NCBI RefSeq assembly: GCF_900111825.1
Contig: NZ_FOJM01000004.1
Location: 65,361-129,360, forward strand
Direction of reading: 5' to 3'
Origin: Pedobacter suwonensis
Lineage (GTDB): Bacteria; Bacteroidota; Bacteroidia; Sphingobacteriales; Sphingobacteriaceae
Length of the DNA: 64,000 bases
Shown here one piece after another: positions 1 through 8,500 of this stretch. The notes under the pieces were generated by a model, which saw nothing but the letters and a program-made list of their open reading frames with translations, ran no database searches and was not told the DNA's origin. Within the stretch, counting starts at the first letter, position 1. Each line of letters starts with the position of its first letter. The position numbers and the translations under genes are program-made.

Positions 1-12
1 GATAAACACATT

Positions 13-1884
13 ATGGCAGAAGTAATTTATAACGACGACAGTATCCGCTCATTGGATTGGAAAGAGCACATCAGGTTACGCCCGGGTATGTATATCGGTA
101 AACTTGGCGATGGCTCTGCACAAGATGATGGTATTTATGTTTTGTTAAAGGAAATTGTAGACAACTCTATTGATGAGTTTGTAATGGGAACCGGAAAAAC
201 CATCGAAATTACACTATCCGAGCAAAAAGTTAACGTTCGCGATTATGGCAGGGGCATTCCATTAGGGAAAGTAATTGATTGTGTAAGCAAAATCAATACG
301 GGTGGTAAGTACGACAGTAATGCTTTCCAAAAATCGGTGGGTTTAAATGGCGTGGGTACAAAAGCAGTAAATGCATTATCGACCAGTTTTACCGTTCAAT
401 CGTACCGCGATGGAAAAACCAAAAAAGTAGAATTTTCTAAAGGGGAAATCGTAAATGAAAATCCGGTAATCGACACTACACAACGTAATGGTACCGCCAT
501 TACTTTTTATCCTGACGAAAGTATTTTCAGAAATTATCATTACATTGCTGATTTTGTGGAGAGCATGGTTTGGAACTATGTTTTCTTAAATACGGGTTTA
601 ACAATCAATTTCAATAACCAGAAATATTTTTCAGAGAGAGGCCTTTACGATCTGCTTTCCAAATTTAATAAGCCCGAAGAAATCAGGTACCCGATTATTC
701 ATATGGTTGGTCCCGATATCGAAATTGCGATGACACACGGTCAGCAATATGGCGAAGATTACCACTCGTTTGTTAACGGGCAGCATACCACACAGGGTGG
801 AACGCATCAGGCAGCTTTCAGGGCAGCAGTAGTGAAAACGGTTCGGGAGTTTTTCAAAAAAGAGTTTGAAGCAGCTGATGTGCGTTCATCCATTATTGCG
901 GCCATTTCTATCCGCGTGCAGGAACCTGTATTTGAATCGCAGACCAAAACTAAATTAGGTTCGCAGAACATGGGACCTGAAGGACCTTCTGTAGCTACTT
1001 TCATTAACGATTTTGTTAAAAAAGAACTGGATGATTACCTGCACAAGAATCCGGATGTTGCCGATGCTTTGTTAAAAAGGATTATGCAATCGGAGCGGGA
1101 GCGTAAGGATATTGCGGGGATTAAAAAACTGGCTAACGATAGGGCTAAAAAGGCATCCCTACACAATAAAAAATTACGCGATTGTAAAGTTCATTTCAAT
1201 ACCACCCACGAAAAGCGTTATGAAACTACCCTTTTTATTACGGAAGGGGATTCAGCCTCTGGTTCCATTACCAAATCGCGTGATGTAGATACCCAGGCGG
1301 TATTTAGTTTGAAAGGAAAACCACTTAACTGTTACGAACTGACCAAAAAGGTAGTGTACGAAAATGAGGAGTTTAACCTGCTGCAACATGCTTTAAACAT
1401 TGAAGATGGTTTAGATGGGCTTCATTATAACAATATCGTGATTGCAACAGATGCTGATGTGGACGGTATGCACATCCGTTTGCTGATGATGACTTTCTTT
1501 CTGCAGTTTTTTCCTGACCTGGTAAAGGCAGGCCATGTTTACATTTTGCAAACGCCGCTTTTCAGGGTTCGGAATAAAAAGGAAACCATTTATTGCTATA
1601 GCGACGAAGAACGTAAAAATGCTATCGAAAAACTGGGCAATAAACCTGAAATAACCCGATTTAAAGGATTGGGTGAAATTTCTCCGGATGAATTCGGTTT
1701 GTTTATAGGCAAAGACATCAGGTTGGATCCTGTTATTTTAAAGGACCAGACGATTAAAAGCCTGCTTGAATATTATATGGGGAAAAATACACCCGACAGG
1801 CAGCAGCATATTATCCGCAACCTCAGGATCGAAAAGGATGAGGTAAATGAAGAACCTAAAGTGATTACTGAAGAAGTAGCGTAG
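13..1884 (+). CDS. parE: DNA topoisomerase IV subunit B
   Basis: This is the ATPase subunit of type IIA topoisomerase IV, which decatenates daughter chromosomes with ParC. The 623-residue product opens with a GHKL ATPase domain (residues about 1-220, with the [10 protein letters not shown] and [11 protein letters not shown] motifs), followed by the transducer domain. A TOPRIM domain follows, with the metal-binding EGDSASG near residue 411 and DADVDG at 480-485. The length and the absence of a GyrB-type C-terminal insert fit ParE, and the matching parC lies 15 kb downstream. GyrB is the alternative, but pairing with a ParC-type subunit in the same window supports ParE. The gene begins 13 bases into the window, so its promoter is not visible. 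A hairpin with a T run about 130 bases after the stop is its likely terminator. Confidence 0.95.
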   Translation: MAEVIYNDDSIRSLDWKEHIRLRPGMYIGKLGDGSAQDDGIYVLLKEIVDNSIDEFVMGTGKTIEITLSEQKVNVRDYGRGIPLGKVIDCVSKINTGGKYDSNAFQKSVGLNGVGTKAVNALSTSFTVQSYRDGKTKKVEFSKGEIVNENPVIDTTQRNGTAITFYPDESIFRNYHYIADFVESMVWNYVFLNTGLTINFNNQKYFSERGLYDLLSKFNKPEEIRYPIIHMVGPDIEIAMTHGQQYGEDYHSFVNGQHTTQGGTHQAAFRAAVVKTVREFFKKEFEAADVRSSIIAAISIRVQEPVFESQTKTKLGSQNMGPEGPSVATFINDFVKKELDDYLHKNPDVADALLKRIMQSERERKDIAGIKKLANDRAKKASLHNKKLRDCKVHFNTTHEKRYETTLFITEGDSASGSITKSRDVDTQAVFSLKGKPLNCYELTKKVVYENEEFNLLQHALNIEDGLDGLHYNNIVIATDADVDGMHIRLLMMTFFLQFFPDLVKAGHVYILQTPLFRVRNKKETIYCYSDEERKNAIEKLGNKPEITRFKGLGEISPDEFGLFIGKDIRLDPVILKDQTIKSLLEYYMGKNTPDRQQHIIRNLRIEKDEVNEEPKVITEEVA

Positions 1885-1888
1885 GAAA

Positions 1889-1992
1889 GATTTTTCGGCT
1901 ATGATACCATTGACGTTATTTCAAAATCATTTATTAATGATCGACTTATGGAACTATTTTTACACCATAAATGATCCCTCAGGATGACAGGT
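1889..1992. repeat. Dispersed REP-like intergenic repeat remnant
   Basis: The segment just after parE contains 'taccattgacgttattt' and ends in 'ccctcaggatgacag'. Near-identical words recur between hemA and hemCD (around 38170 and 38460). It is one copy of a dispersed intergenic family whose ends read 'gtcatcctga' in one direction and 'tcaggatgac' in the other. No coding capacity was seen. Confidence 0.55.
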
Positions 1993-2017
1993 TGCTGGAT
2001 TTGTCTAAATCCCATAT

Positions 2018-2044
2018 AAGAAGTCAACTTGACTTCTTTTTTAT
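2018..2044 (+). terminator. Intrinsic terminator after parE
   Basis: A perfect 10-base inverted repeat (AAGAAGTCAA, one base, TTGACTTCTT) runs straight into a T run. This is the classic stem plus poly-U form. It lies about 130 bases past the parE stop, beyond the repeat remnant, and no other plus-strand gene lies between. Confidence 0.7.
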
Positions 2045-2230
2045 TAACGCGTTATTTTGATTGCAATAAAGGGAATGAATTCAATCATATTGAATTTGGT
2101 TTAATATCTGCCCTGTTATTTTGCGCTATGAAGACCATGTGATAAACTCAGGTTGACGATTGGAGAGAACGAATTTTGTCATAGTGAACTTGTTTCTCTA
2201 TTGTTTGGAGAAAATATTTTTTTGCTGATA

Positions 2231-2257
2231 AAAAGGTAGCGATATGAGCTACCTTTT
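2231..2257. terminator. Second hairpin downstream of parE
   Basis: Two perfect 10-base arms (AAAAGGTAGC and GCTACCTTTT) are separated by a 7-base loop. The T-rich 3' arm and A-rich 5' arm could act in either direction. It may separate parE transcription from the accessory island; the function is inferred from structure alone. Confidence 0.45.
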
Positions 2258-2259
2258 GT

Positions 2260-2861
2260 GCTGTTATATTTGAGTTACTTCACTAAAATACAACATGGAC
2301 AAAAAATACATTAAATACAAACTTTAACCAGGCAATAGTGCTCCGTTTTCATCATTTCATTGGTGCAGGCAAATGTCAGCATCAGCAGCCTTGCAGCAAG
2401 ATTTGGGATAGTCCTGCGCTTTGATAAAGGGGGCATAGAGTACCTTTAAAAAAGCTGGCAGTTCCTACAGTTGAATACAGGCATAATGACCACGCTTTGG
2501 CTTTTTTATTTATGATCTTTTCTGAACCGTGTTAATACCTTGTTTTGTGGTCTCATCCCGAGTAACAAAGTTTTTTACTAAGTCTTTCAGTAAATCGGAA
2601 AGTTAAGCTTCGCTTTAAACCTATACACCCCAACAGTTCCCCTATTTCTGCAGGGTTGCAGATAATTCATTATAATTAACTCTTTCGCAAATCGAAACGG
2701 AAAATGGGGTTATTCAGAAGGTCTTCCATTATTCCGCCTATTTTTTTGTTTTCTGATGAATAAGATATTGACAAACGATGCCTAAGTTTCATCGGGAATA
2801 AAAGTGTATCTACTATTTATATTTTTTTGTATTATTAATGATATTTATTTATAATTGAAAT
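2260..2861. other. Gene-free AT-rich stretch before accessory island
   Basis: About 600 bases with no credible complete gene. Reading on both strands gives only short, stop-interrupted peptides. One minus-strand stretch around 2560-2660 has a faint helix-turn-helix-like look (words such as EIGELLG), but it is too short and broken to name. It probably holds decayed DNA plus the promoter of the gene starting at 2862. Confidence 0.4.
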
Positions 2862-3188
2862 ATGGTTAGAATAACAGCTGATAAGAATACTTTTGTCTGT
2901 CCTAAATGTAATAATAATATCCCTTGGACTGAAATGTTACAGTTTAAAAAAGGGCATGAAACTGTTTGTAGTAACTGTAAAACTCACTTGGTAACAAAAA
3001 ATCCTGTTTCATTTTCTTGGGGGTTTCTTTTGGGATTTTTAGGATTTATCGTTCCAGCAAAAACAATATCATATTTATACGATAATATTCTACTAGCATT
3101 TATTTGCGGCGTTTCAGGTGCGACATTAATAATATTAATATTACTTATATATCTTTATAATACTACTGAATTTATTGAAGCCAATTAA
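2862..3188 (+). CDS. Zinc-ribbon protein with two membrane segments
   Basis: A 108-residue protein of unknown function. Residues 11-40 form a short zinc ribbon (CPKC at 13-16 and CSNC at 36-39). Two hydrophobic segments (about 50-70 and 77-102) should place it in the inner membrane with the ribbon in the cytoplasm. It is the first gene of a four-gene AT-rich plus-strand run (2862-4610), and the next gene begins 33 bases after its stop. Its base composition is visibly more AT-rich than parE upstream. Small zinc-ribbon membrane proteins occur in several transport and immunity contexts, so a role in protecting from or exporting the neighbouring peptide is only an inference from position. Confidence 0.7.
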   Translation: MVRITADKNTFVCPKCNNNIPWTEMLQFKKGHETVCSNCKTHLVTKNPVSFSWGFLLGFLGFIVPAKTISYLYDNILLAFICGVSGATLIILILLIYLYNTTEFIEAN

Positions 3189-3221
3189 TCAACCAATTTT
3201 ATATCACTTAATCTAAAAAAA

Positions 3222-3485
3222 ATGAAAAAAATCAAATCTTCGTTAGCATTAGTAATCGTATGCGCTGCATTTGGTCTCGCAAACACATCTAACATTAGCG
3301 CCAAAGTTGGCAAAGTATGGTGGGGAATTGGCGAACTTGTATCGCACAATAAAAATGCGGGTTTAGGCACTAGAGCTGCGGTAGGAGCAATTGGTATTGC
3401 GGATGCTGCTGTTTGGGGCTTTGCTGTAGGTAGTGTTGCAACTCCAGTTGCAGGCGCAATTGCGGGGGCAGTAGCTGGTGCTTAA
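3222..3485 (+). CDS. Small secreted Gly/Ala-rich peptide, bacteriocin-like candidate
   Basis: An 87-residue precursor. Residues 1-27 look like a Sec signal peptide (MKK start, hydrophobic core, cleavage probably after A27), leaving a mature peptide of about 60 residues. The mature part starts with a Lys/Trp-rich segment (KVWWGIGELV), continues through a short polar stretch, and ends in an uncharged Gly/Ala/Val tail with repeated GxxxG spacing (residues about 52-87). Size and composition resemble membrane-active class II or circular bacteriocins, and the next gene is a SpoIIM/DUF95 protein, a family present in circular bacteriocin loci. No dedicated ABC ATPase is present, and no homologue could be checked. 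Alternatives are a glycine-zipper envelope peptide or a phage-holin-like peptide. Confidence 0.6.
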   Translation: MKKIKSSLALVIVCAAFGLANTSNISAKVGKVWWGIGELVSHNKNAGLGTRAAVGAIGIADAAVWGFAVGSVATPVAGAIAGAVAGA

Positions 3486-3523
3486 TTTATAAAGTGGGCG
3501 AGAAATCGCTCACTTCAACCAAA

Positions 3524-4048
3524 ATGAAAAATTATTTTATCCTCTCATTAGTGACCTATGCAATGGGCATAGCAGTTTGTTTCTGCATCGATATTGATAC
3601 TTCTTTCAGCAAATCTGATACAGAAAAGATTGAAACATTTTACTCTGGATTTAAACAAGAGAAAAAGACACAGGTTTTAAGTCACATCATAAAGAATAAC
3701 CTCAATGTGCTGCTGATAAATTTTATTGGGATATTTTCTTTTGGTGTATTATCCTTTATCAACACGGCTTACAATGGATTCACTCTTACCTATATTTTAA
3801 GAAGTGCTTCCAGCGCCTATTCTTCTGAGCAGCTATTGAATAATATCCTGCCTCATTCTATTGAACTGATTGGATTATTAATATCGACAGCCATATCATT
3901 TTATTGTGGCGTCCATTTCTTCAAGTTCTGTTTCATAAAAACACAACCTAAAAAATTTAAACTAAATCAAATTATTTATTTAGCGATAGTAAGTGTTTTT
4001 ATCACCATTATCGCTGGTTTTTTCGAAGTATATGTATCACTGGCTTAA
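3524..4048 (+). CDS. SpoIIM/DUF95-family integral membrane protein
   Basis: A 174-residue membrane protein with about four to five hydrophobic segments. The arrangement resembles the SpoIIM (DUF95) family: an N-terminal helix, a polar stretch, then the segment INFIGIFSFGVLSF followed by a Gly-rich turn and a conserved-looking HSIELIG motif. The first ATG is at 3524; an in-frame GTG at 3494 would add ten residues but leaves almost no gap to the peptide gene, so ATG is preferred. DUF95 proteins are found beside circular bacteriocin precursors (AS-48, carnocyclin and gassericin-type loci), where they act in maturation, export or immunity. Here it follows the small peptide gene by 38 bases. The family call is by pattern recognition. 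Confidence 0.65.
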   Translation: MKNYFILSLVTYAMGIAVCFCIDIDTSFSKSDTEKIETFYSGFKQEKKTQVLSHIIKNNLNVLLINFIGIFSFGVLSFINTAYNGFTLTYILRSASSAYSSEQLLNNILPHSIELIGLLISTAISFYCGVHFFKFCFIKTQPKKFKLNQIIYLAIVSVFITIIAGFFEVYVSLA

Positions 4049-4610
4049 TAAAAAAGTAAATAACTATATTTTATTAGTATTTGTAGTGTTATCAACGTCC
4101 GCTGCTTTTGTTTGGACTTCAAACGAAGCAGGAAATTTGCAGAAAATGATCTCAGGCAGCGATAACGGCTATTTCAAAGTATTGTCAAATGTCAACAATG
4201 TAATTTCTTTTTTCATCCCAATTATTCTTTTGGCGTTTTTTAATTTAACTTCAAGAATCGTCGCTTCTATTTTAGATTTGAAATTAGATTTGGAAAATTT
4301 AAACCTTTCAATTGCTTACGCCTTTATTCCCGTGTTAATCAGCGTTGCCGCATATTCTATTTTGCTGTCAAACTTGGACACGGGATTGTTATCTGAAGGC
4401 GCTTCATTAAGTCAGTTAAGTGAGATTTACCTATTTGGTAAATTTACCATGAGAGATTATACTTATGTCGGTTATGTCTCTTGGGTATTATTTTTTATTA
4501 TCTACTCATTCAATGTGAATAAACGTTGTGAAGTGGAATTGTATAAAGCTTTTATTATATGCTGTACACCAACGATTATAGTTCTTTTAATAAGGGCTTT
4601 ATTTGCGTAA
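4032..4610 (+). CDS. Polytopic membrane protein, Yip1-like
   Basis: A roughly 192-residue protein with about five membrane segments, and the last gene of the AT-rich island. It overlaps the end of the SpoIIM-like gene by 17 bases when started at the ATG at 4032; a longer start at 3993 would deepen the overlap and is less likely. The layout (short N-terminal helix, central hydrophobic blocks, acidic loop, two C-terminal helices) recalls the Yip1/YIP1-like family, but no diagnostic motif was seen. The tight overlap argues for co-translation with the SpoIIM-like gene. Its role is unknown; by context it may help export or give immunity to the 3222 peptide. Confidence 0.6.
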   Translation: MYHWLNKKVNNYILLVFVVLSTSAAFVWTSNEAGNLQKMISGSDNGYFKVLSNVNNVISFFIPIILLAFFNLTSRIVASILDLKLDLENLNLSIAYAFIPVLISVAAYSILLSNLDTGLLSEGASLSQLSEIYLFGKFTMRDYTYVGYVSWVLFFIIYSFNVNKRCEVELYKAFIICCTPTIIVLLIRALFA

Positions 4611-4800
4611 TTTAAAACCAAGCATTTTTTGATCCAAGTTTGTATCTGCGCGGCTTAAGGAAAGTTGTCATTACTGCAGTTACCCAAAAGCAATAGTTTG
4701 ATGTGATTATTCCTGCTAATCAAATGAAGTAGCGATATAATTAAGTATTGTCATAGATGATATCTTTTTTAATAATATGCTTTACCGTTCATGTTCACAA

Positions 4801-5084
4801 GCGGCCCGATGACAGCGAAATAATCAATGCGCTTTCGCTTCTGGTTGAAAAGCATGTTTCCATAGGTCTCTAGCAATTTACGATAGATTAGGTCGAAAAG
4901 GATTTACTTGGAACCATAAAAGGTTTATCGAATTTATACCACTAGGAGGCTTGATATTCAGCGTACGGCCAAGAAAAGACTGCCAGAAAGAGTCATAAAG
5001 CCATTATCTGTTCCAGAAACTACAGATGTAGTATGGTCTATGGATTTTATGAGCGATGCCCTTAATGGCTCCGCTATCCATTGA
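4801..5084 (+). pseudogene. Decayed IS3-family transposase (orfB fragment)
   Basis: Reading across frames recovers IS3-type OrfB words in the right order: DDSEIINALSLLVEKH, then in another frame YDRLGRKGFTWNHKRF, then KKRLPERVIKPLSVPE followed by VVWSMDFMSDAL. The last includes the start of the DDE integrase core (W-S-M-D-F-M-S-D-A-L). The frames are disrupted by small indels, and the copy stops at a TGA before the rest of the catalytic domain. No terminal inverted repeats were identified. It sits at the downstream edge of the AT-rich island, so it is a plausible relic of the event that brought the island in. Confidence 0.75.
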
Positions 5085-5154
5085 ATGACTTCAATAAAAA
5101 CATCGCCTCTCTACCTAAGCAGCGCGCGGCAGAGAGATCTTTAAACTAAATTAA

Positions 5155-6177
5155 TTACTCTTCTGGTGCATTTACCGTATTTTCCGGATGCTGAGGGGGC
5201 AATACATCTACCTTTTTTTCTACAATGGTGATTTTCGTAAATACGGCATATTTACTTGGAGAAATACCCCTGTCATATTTTTCTGCATAAGCCTGGGTAA
5301 ATTCAGCGCCGAAATAGAGTATGATCGAGGTATAATAAATCCACAATAAGATCACAATGATGGAGCTGGCTGCGCCAAATGCAGAGCCTGGGTTCCCTTT
5401 TTCAATATAAATACCAATCAAATATTTACCTAAGCTAAAGAGGACAGCCGTAAATAAAGCACCGATTATTGCAGATTTCCAACGGATAATCACATCAGGT
5501 AATACCTTGAAAATAACTGCAAAAACAGCTGTAACAGCGGCAAGGGTAATTACATTGTTCAAAATGTAGATCAGTAAAGCCATGGTATCATTTGCAACCG
5601 GAATAACCTCATTTATTTCGCTTTTCGAAAGCAAGTTGGCCAATTTTGAGCCCAAACCCACTACTATGCTGTTAACCACCAGCGAAACCAGCAATAAAAA
5701 GCCCATCGATACAATTAAAGAGAAAGACAATAACCGGTTGGAAAGCATTTTAAGCCAACCTTTTTTAGGTACAGCTTTTACTTTCCAGATCATGTTGATG
5801 CTATCTTGTATTTCAATGAAAATAGCCGTTGATCCGATAATCAACGTTCCTATACCAATAATTAAACCAATGGTAGACTGACCAGATTTATTGGCATGTT
5901 CTACAAAACCCTGAATTTGTGTAGCTGCATCTCTGCCCACCATTTCGGTTACCTGGCCATAAAACTGGACCCTTGTCTTTTGGTTTCTTTCGTCGCCAAA
6001 AAACAACGTGGCTGCCGAGAGGAGGATAATAATCAGAGGAGTAAGTGAAAAAATAGTGTAGTAAGCGAGCGAAGCACTCAATTTAGTTACCCGATCTTCT
6101 ACAAAACCTTTTCCGGCAGCAACAAAAAGATGATAAAGTGCAATAAAGAAATTTTTGATCTTGGTGATTACTTTCAT
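5155..6177 (-). CDS. YihY/virulence factor BrkB family membrane protein
   Basis: A 340-residue inner-membrane protein with about six membrane segments. Family features include the early stretch LSASLAYYTIFSLTPLIIIL, the central segment near TLIIGSTAIF, and the late segment IVILLWIYYTSIILYFGAEF. The family was once misnamed ribonuclease BN; its true role is not settled, and proposals include envelope transport. It lies 8 bases downstream of tamL on the same strand, so it probably shares the tamB-tamL transcript, suggesting an envelope role. The C-terminal tail (about 35 residues) is polar and Pro-rich. Confidence 0.9.
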   Translation of the reverse strand: MKVITKIKNFFIALYHLFVAAGKGFVEDRVTKLSASLAYYTIFSLTPLIIILLSAATLFFGDERNQKTRVQFYGQVTEMVGRDAATQIQGFVEHANKSGQSTIGLIIGIGTLIIGSTAIFIEIQDSINMIWKVKAVPKKGWLKMLSNRLLSFSLIVSMGFLLLVSLVVNSIVVGLGSKLANLLSKSEINEVIPVANDTMALLIYILNNVITLAAVTAVFAVIFKVLPDVIIRWKSAIIGALFTAVLFSLGKYLIGIYIEKGNPGSAFGAASSIIVILLWIYYTSIILYFGAEFTQAYAEKYDRGISPSKYAVFTKITIVEKKVDVLPPQHPENTVNAPEE

Positions 6178-6184
6178 CTGAAAA

Positions 6185-8500
6185 TTAAAACGGATATCCT
6201 ATGCCTATATTAAAAATTAAATTCTGTCTGCGCCAATCTTTATTGCCAAAGGCAATATCATCAAATACCCACCTTTGTCCTTCAGGCAGATAAGGTTTTC
6301 GCACAGGAAAGGCTACATCTAAACGAACAACAAAAATGGTTGCATCTACTCGTAAACCAGCACCAGTACCCACAGCTAACTCATTAAGAGTATTTTTTAG
6401 CTTAAAACCTGATCCTAATCTTGCTGTTTCCGGTTTTCCGGGTTCTCCCAGATCTTCTTTCCTGAGCCAGATATTTCCCGCATCCACAAACAATGCGCCA
6501 TAAAGCACACTTACCAGTTTAAACCGGAGTTCAGAATTAAGCATCAATTTAATATCGCCACCCTGATCAGCAAAAATCGCATTATCCGGAACTTTGTAAG
6601 TACCCGGTCCTAAAGTACGGGCCGGAAAGGCCCTGATATCGTTGCTACCCCCGGCGAAAAATTGCCTCACAAATGGTAATGAACTGCTATTACCATAGGC
6701 GTAACCATAACCCAGGTTTAAACGGTTTGCCCAGATCAGGTTGCGGTTAATTTTATAATAATCCCTAAAATCGGCCTCAGCCCTGATGAATTGTGTTAGT
6801 GGTGTATTAAATAACGTTTTTTGTCCTTTCTCATTAGTTGGCGTAAATAGGCCCCAAACATTACCGCCTGTTTCTAAACCCCCGAAGAAATAAACGTTAT
6901 TGCGGCGGTTGGTTTCCATCTGGTTGGTGTAGGTAAAGTTATAATTACTTCCAATAATGAATTGGTTTTCTAATGTACTCCTTAATAGGGGATTTGATCT
7001 AAATAGGCTATCTCTTCTATTAGAATCTGGAAAACCTGTAGAAATATAACTAATCGAGATGGGGTTTAAGTTATGTTCTTTATACTGGTTCTCTTTAAAA
7101 TTATAGCCATACTCACCTTTTATGGCATGTAAGGTATATTCAGACCCACGGTTAAGCATCTGGTAAGAAAGCGAAGCAATGGTTTTCGGTATAAAAGCGT
7201 TTGTGCTATTCGGTTTATAAAATGGTACAATAAACCTTGGGAAGGTTAGTTTTCCCTCAGCTGTAAATGATAAGGAGTTCCGGCCCAGCGAGGTACCCCT
7301 AACCTGCGTTTCGAAACCGCCACTAACACTCACATCCAATTGCTCTGCGCCTCTGAACAGGTTTCGGGTAGTTTGGGTAACCTTTACTTCAGAACCGACA
7401 AAATTGTTCGATTTACTGGTACCCGTAACCGAAAAACTCAATGAGTTTTTCTTTAATGGGGTAAGGTAAATATTCAGGTCCAACTGATTATTTCTGAAGC
7501 TGTCAACCGGTAAAAATTCTGCCCTGACATCCCTGAAAGCCCCGATGTTAACCATTCTGTTTAACGATTGGTTATGATCTTTACGGTTATAAGGTTCACC
7601 CTTTTGGAAAAACACCAGACGGTCGAACAGCCTTGGCTTAAAAGTATTCCGGTCATCATAAATACTGAAATCGTGATATTCCAGTGGCTTTAACTTTCTT
7701 AAGATGGTATCTCTACGTAGGCTATAACTCGGATAAATATTAATATCCCTGATGGTATACGGTTTCAATGCGGCATCAGGGGCAATATCTTTTACCTTAA
7801 TGTTCACGTTTACCAGGTTTTTTCCAATCGTGCTATCAACCTGCATAATCAGATAATCGGGCCCAAAATAGAAATAACCCTGCTCTTTAAGGTCATTGTC
7901 AATCCTGATACGCTCGTTTTTATAATTGTCTAAATCGTAATAGTCGCCTGCCTTTATTAAGGTTTTATTTTTGTTTTGATTAATGATTTTGGTTAAAACC
8001 CCTGTGTCAGGAGGGAAAGTAACTTTGTTTATTTTATATCGGTTACCCGTTTCTGCAGTATAAACGGCTTTCCCTTTTTTACCTTTTACTACCGTATCTC
8101 CGGTAACCGATGCCTGTAAATAACCCTCGCTGATTAAATAGCTGGTAAGCACATCGTTATTGTATTTTAGTTTAACTTCGTTAAGAAGGACCGGGGCTTC
8201 TCCCTGTCTCCGTAACCAGTTTCTAAAACCTTTAGGCTTTTTTGGTTCTCCGGCGAGGTTATAAATCCCAAGTTTAAACTTTATGCCTAAAATAGAACTA
8301 TTGGGGCGGGGTCTTGTCTTACTTTCTAAATCGCGCTTTACCTGTTTCTCATCATCAATTTTACCTGAAGAATCTGGATTAATCTTTACTTCAGCACCAG
8401 TGTATAAATGTTGTCCCGGCTTTAACGATTTGGTAGAGCTGCATGCAGCCCAAACTAAGCAGGCCAGTACTAATAAAATTGGTCTAATTAGTTGTCTCAT
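6185..8500 (-). CDS. tamL: TamL: BamA/TamA-type outer membrane assembly lipoprotein
   Basis: A 771-residue outer-membrane protein of the Omp85 superfamily, in the Bacteroidota form called TamL. The N-terminus is a lipoprotein signal ending at C20, followed by STKSLKPGQHLYTG, a typical TamL start. POTRA-like repeats occupy about residues 30-350 and a C-terminal 16-strand-type barrel (bacterial surface antigen domain) about 360-771, ending in aromatic F as barrel proteins do. The residue at -3 of the lipobox is W, which is atypical. A TTG 18 bases upstream gives a longer form, but the ATG at 8500 is preferred. The gene overlaps the 3' end of tamB by 17 bases, consistent with coupled expression of the TAM complex. 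Confidence 0.88.
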   Translation of the reverse strand: MRQLIRPILLVLACLVWAACSSTKSLKPGQHLYTGAEVKINPDSSGKIDDEKQVKRDLESKTRPRPNSSILGIKFKLGIYNLAGEPKKPKGFRNWLRRQGEAPVLLNEVKLKYNNDVLTSYLISEGYLQASVTGDTVVKGKKGKAVYTAETGNRYKINKVTFPPDTGVLTKIINQNKNKTLIKAGDYYDLDNYKNERIRIDNDLKEQGYFYFGPDYLIMQVDSTIGKNLVNVNIKVKDIAPDAALKPYTIRDINIYPSYSLRRDTILRKLKPLEYHDFSIYDDRNTFKPRLFDRLVFFQKGEPYNRKDHNQSLNRMVNIGAFRDVRAEFLPVDSFRNNQLDLNIYLTPLKKNSLSFSVTGTSKSNNFVGSEVKVTQTTRNLFRGAEQLDVSVSGGFETQVRGTSLGRNSLSFTAEGKLTFPRFIVPFYKPNSTNAFIPKTIASLSYQMLNRGSEYTLHAIKGEYGYNFKENQYKEHNLNPISISYISTGFPDSNRRDSLFRSNPLLRSTLENQFIIGSNYNFTYTNQMETNRRNNVYFFGGLETGGNVWGLFTPTNEKGQKTLFNTPLTQFIRAEADFRDYYKINRNLIWANRLNLGYGYAYGNSSSLPFVRQFFAGGSNDIRAFPARTLGPGTYKVPDNAIFADQGGDIKLMLNSELRFKLVSVLYGALFVDAGNIWLRKEDLGEPGKPETARLGSGFKLKNTLNELAVGTGAGLRVDATIFVVRLDVAFPVRKPYLPEGQRWVFDDIAFGNKDWRRQNLIFNIGIGYPF

